Source: Ruminococcaceae bacterium UBA1448
Lineage (GTDB): Bacteria > Bacillota > Clostridia > Oscillospirales > Ruminococcaceae
Assembly: GCA_002329405.1 (NCBI GenBank)
Contig: DCTE01000183.1
Location: forward strand, 12,505-18,375
Reading direction: 5' to 3'
Length of the DNA: 5,871 bases
Made by a program: the position numbers and the translations under genes. Shown one piece after another: positions 5,416 to 5,871 of the stretch (position 1 is the first letter of the stretch; the number at the start of each line of letters is the position of its first letter). The notes below the pieces were generated by a model. The model was given only the letters and a program-made list of their open reading frames with translations, was not told where the DNA came from and did no database searches.

Positions 5416-5871
5416 TTAGCGGGCAACGAGGTTGAGGATCATACCGCCTGCAATAACGCTGGCAATCTGGCCGCCGACATTGACACCGGCTGCCTGCATC
5501 AGCAGGTAGTTTTCCTTGTCTTCCTTGAGTGCCATCTTGCTAATGACGCGGCTGCTCATCGGGAAAGCAGAGATGCCGCAGGCACCGATCATCGGATTGA
5601 TCTTTTTGCCTTCCGGCAGGAAAATGTTGATGATCTTGGCAAAGACGACGCCGCCGAAGGTGTCGAAAATGAAAGCGAGCAGGCCCAGTGCCATGATCAG
5701 CAGGGTCTGGGGGTTGAGGAACTGGTCAGCCTGCATCTGGCTGGCGATGGTAATGCCGAGGAAGATAGTGATCAGGTTTGCCAGGACATTCTGCGCAGTC
5801 TGGGACAGCGAGTCCAGTACGCCGCATTCACGCAGCAGGTTGCCAAACATCAGGAAACCAACCAGCGCAAC
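5416..5871 (-). CDS. Na+-transporting carboxylic acid decarboxylase beta subunit (OadB/GcdB/MmdB family), C-terminal part
   Basis: This is the membrane channel subunit of a biotin-dependent decarboxylase (oxaloacetate, glutaconyl-CoA or methylmalonyl-CoA type). The complex couples release of CO2 from carboxybiotin to Na+ export, an energy source in anaerobes. The last 151 codons are present; the start lies beyond the right edge. Family proteins are about 370-430 residues, so roughly 40% is visible. Typical blocks are FGNLLRECGVLDSLSQTAQN, the hydrophobic LITIFLGITIASQM, the ADQFLNPQTL segment, GGVVFAKIIN, the loop INPMIGACGISAFPMSSRV, and the late conserved membrane segment QAAGVNVGGQIASVIAGG with its polar Asn and Ser. 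The C-terminus LNLVAR is normal. The gene is followed by a small OadG-like subunit. Which acid is decarboxylated cannot be told without the alpha subunit, which is not in the window. Confidence 0.93.
   Translation of the reverse strand, partial: VALVGFLMFGNLLRECGVLDSLSQTAQNVLANLITIFLGITIASQMQADQFLNPQTLLIMALGLLAFIFDTFGGVVFAKIINIFLPEGKKINPMIGACGISAFPMSSRVISKMALKEDKENYLLMQAAGVNVGGQIASVIAGGMILNLVAR

Overview
The window looks like chromosomal DNA from an anaerobic, low-to-moderate GC Gram-positive bacterium of the class Clostridia, possibly an Oscillospiraceae/Ruminococcaceae-type gut organism. The evidence is strong AAAGGAGG-type ribosome binding sites, an ECF sigma/anti-sigma pair of the Bacillus SigV-RsiV kind, a biotin-dependent Na+-pumping decarboxylase and rho-independent terminators with clean T-tracts. 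The taxon is inferred, not proven.

Layout, left to right. (1) The last 28 codons of an unidentified plus-strand gene are followed 30 nt later by a CaiT-like BCCT-family betaine/carnitine-type transporter. The transporter frame is cut by an in-frame TAA just before its last membrane helix. The same frame then continues for 48 codons that encode the expected twelfth helix and a hydrophilic tail, so the gene looks like a recent nonsense allele. A strong hairpin terminator closes this unit. (2) A typical ECF promoter (TGCAAC, 17 bp, CGTCTA) drives a two-gene operon: a 161-residue ECF sigma factor, and a membrane-anchored anti-sigma factor that overlaps it by 4 nt (ATGA). The anti-sigma factor closely resembles B. 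subtilis RsiV, the lysozyme receptor, so the pair is probably an autoregulated lysozyme/cell-envelope stress switch. (3) A perfect bidirectional terminator separates this operon from a convergent minus-strand gene for a cytoplasmic GH3 glycosidase with the Asp-His dyad of beta-N-acetylhexosaminidases. That gene has its own near-consensus housekeeping promoter. (4) Further right, also on the minus strand, is the end of a Na+-pumping decarboxylase operon: the C-terminal 151 residues of the beta (membrane channel) subunit, a 43-residue single-helix OadG-like subunit, and a hairpin terminator.

The genes appear to form four separate transcription units. The only plausible functional link is between the lysozyme-sensing sigma/anti-sigma pair and the convergent hexosaminidase, since both concern N-acetylated glycans of peptidoglycan. 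I see no shared promoter to support co-regulation. I found no mobile element, CRISPR array, tRNA or rRNA, and no convincing wholly new system. The most unusual features are the split BCCT gene, a possible internal start in the RsiV homologue that would give a sensor-only isoform, and the very small OadG-like gene.
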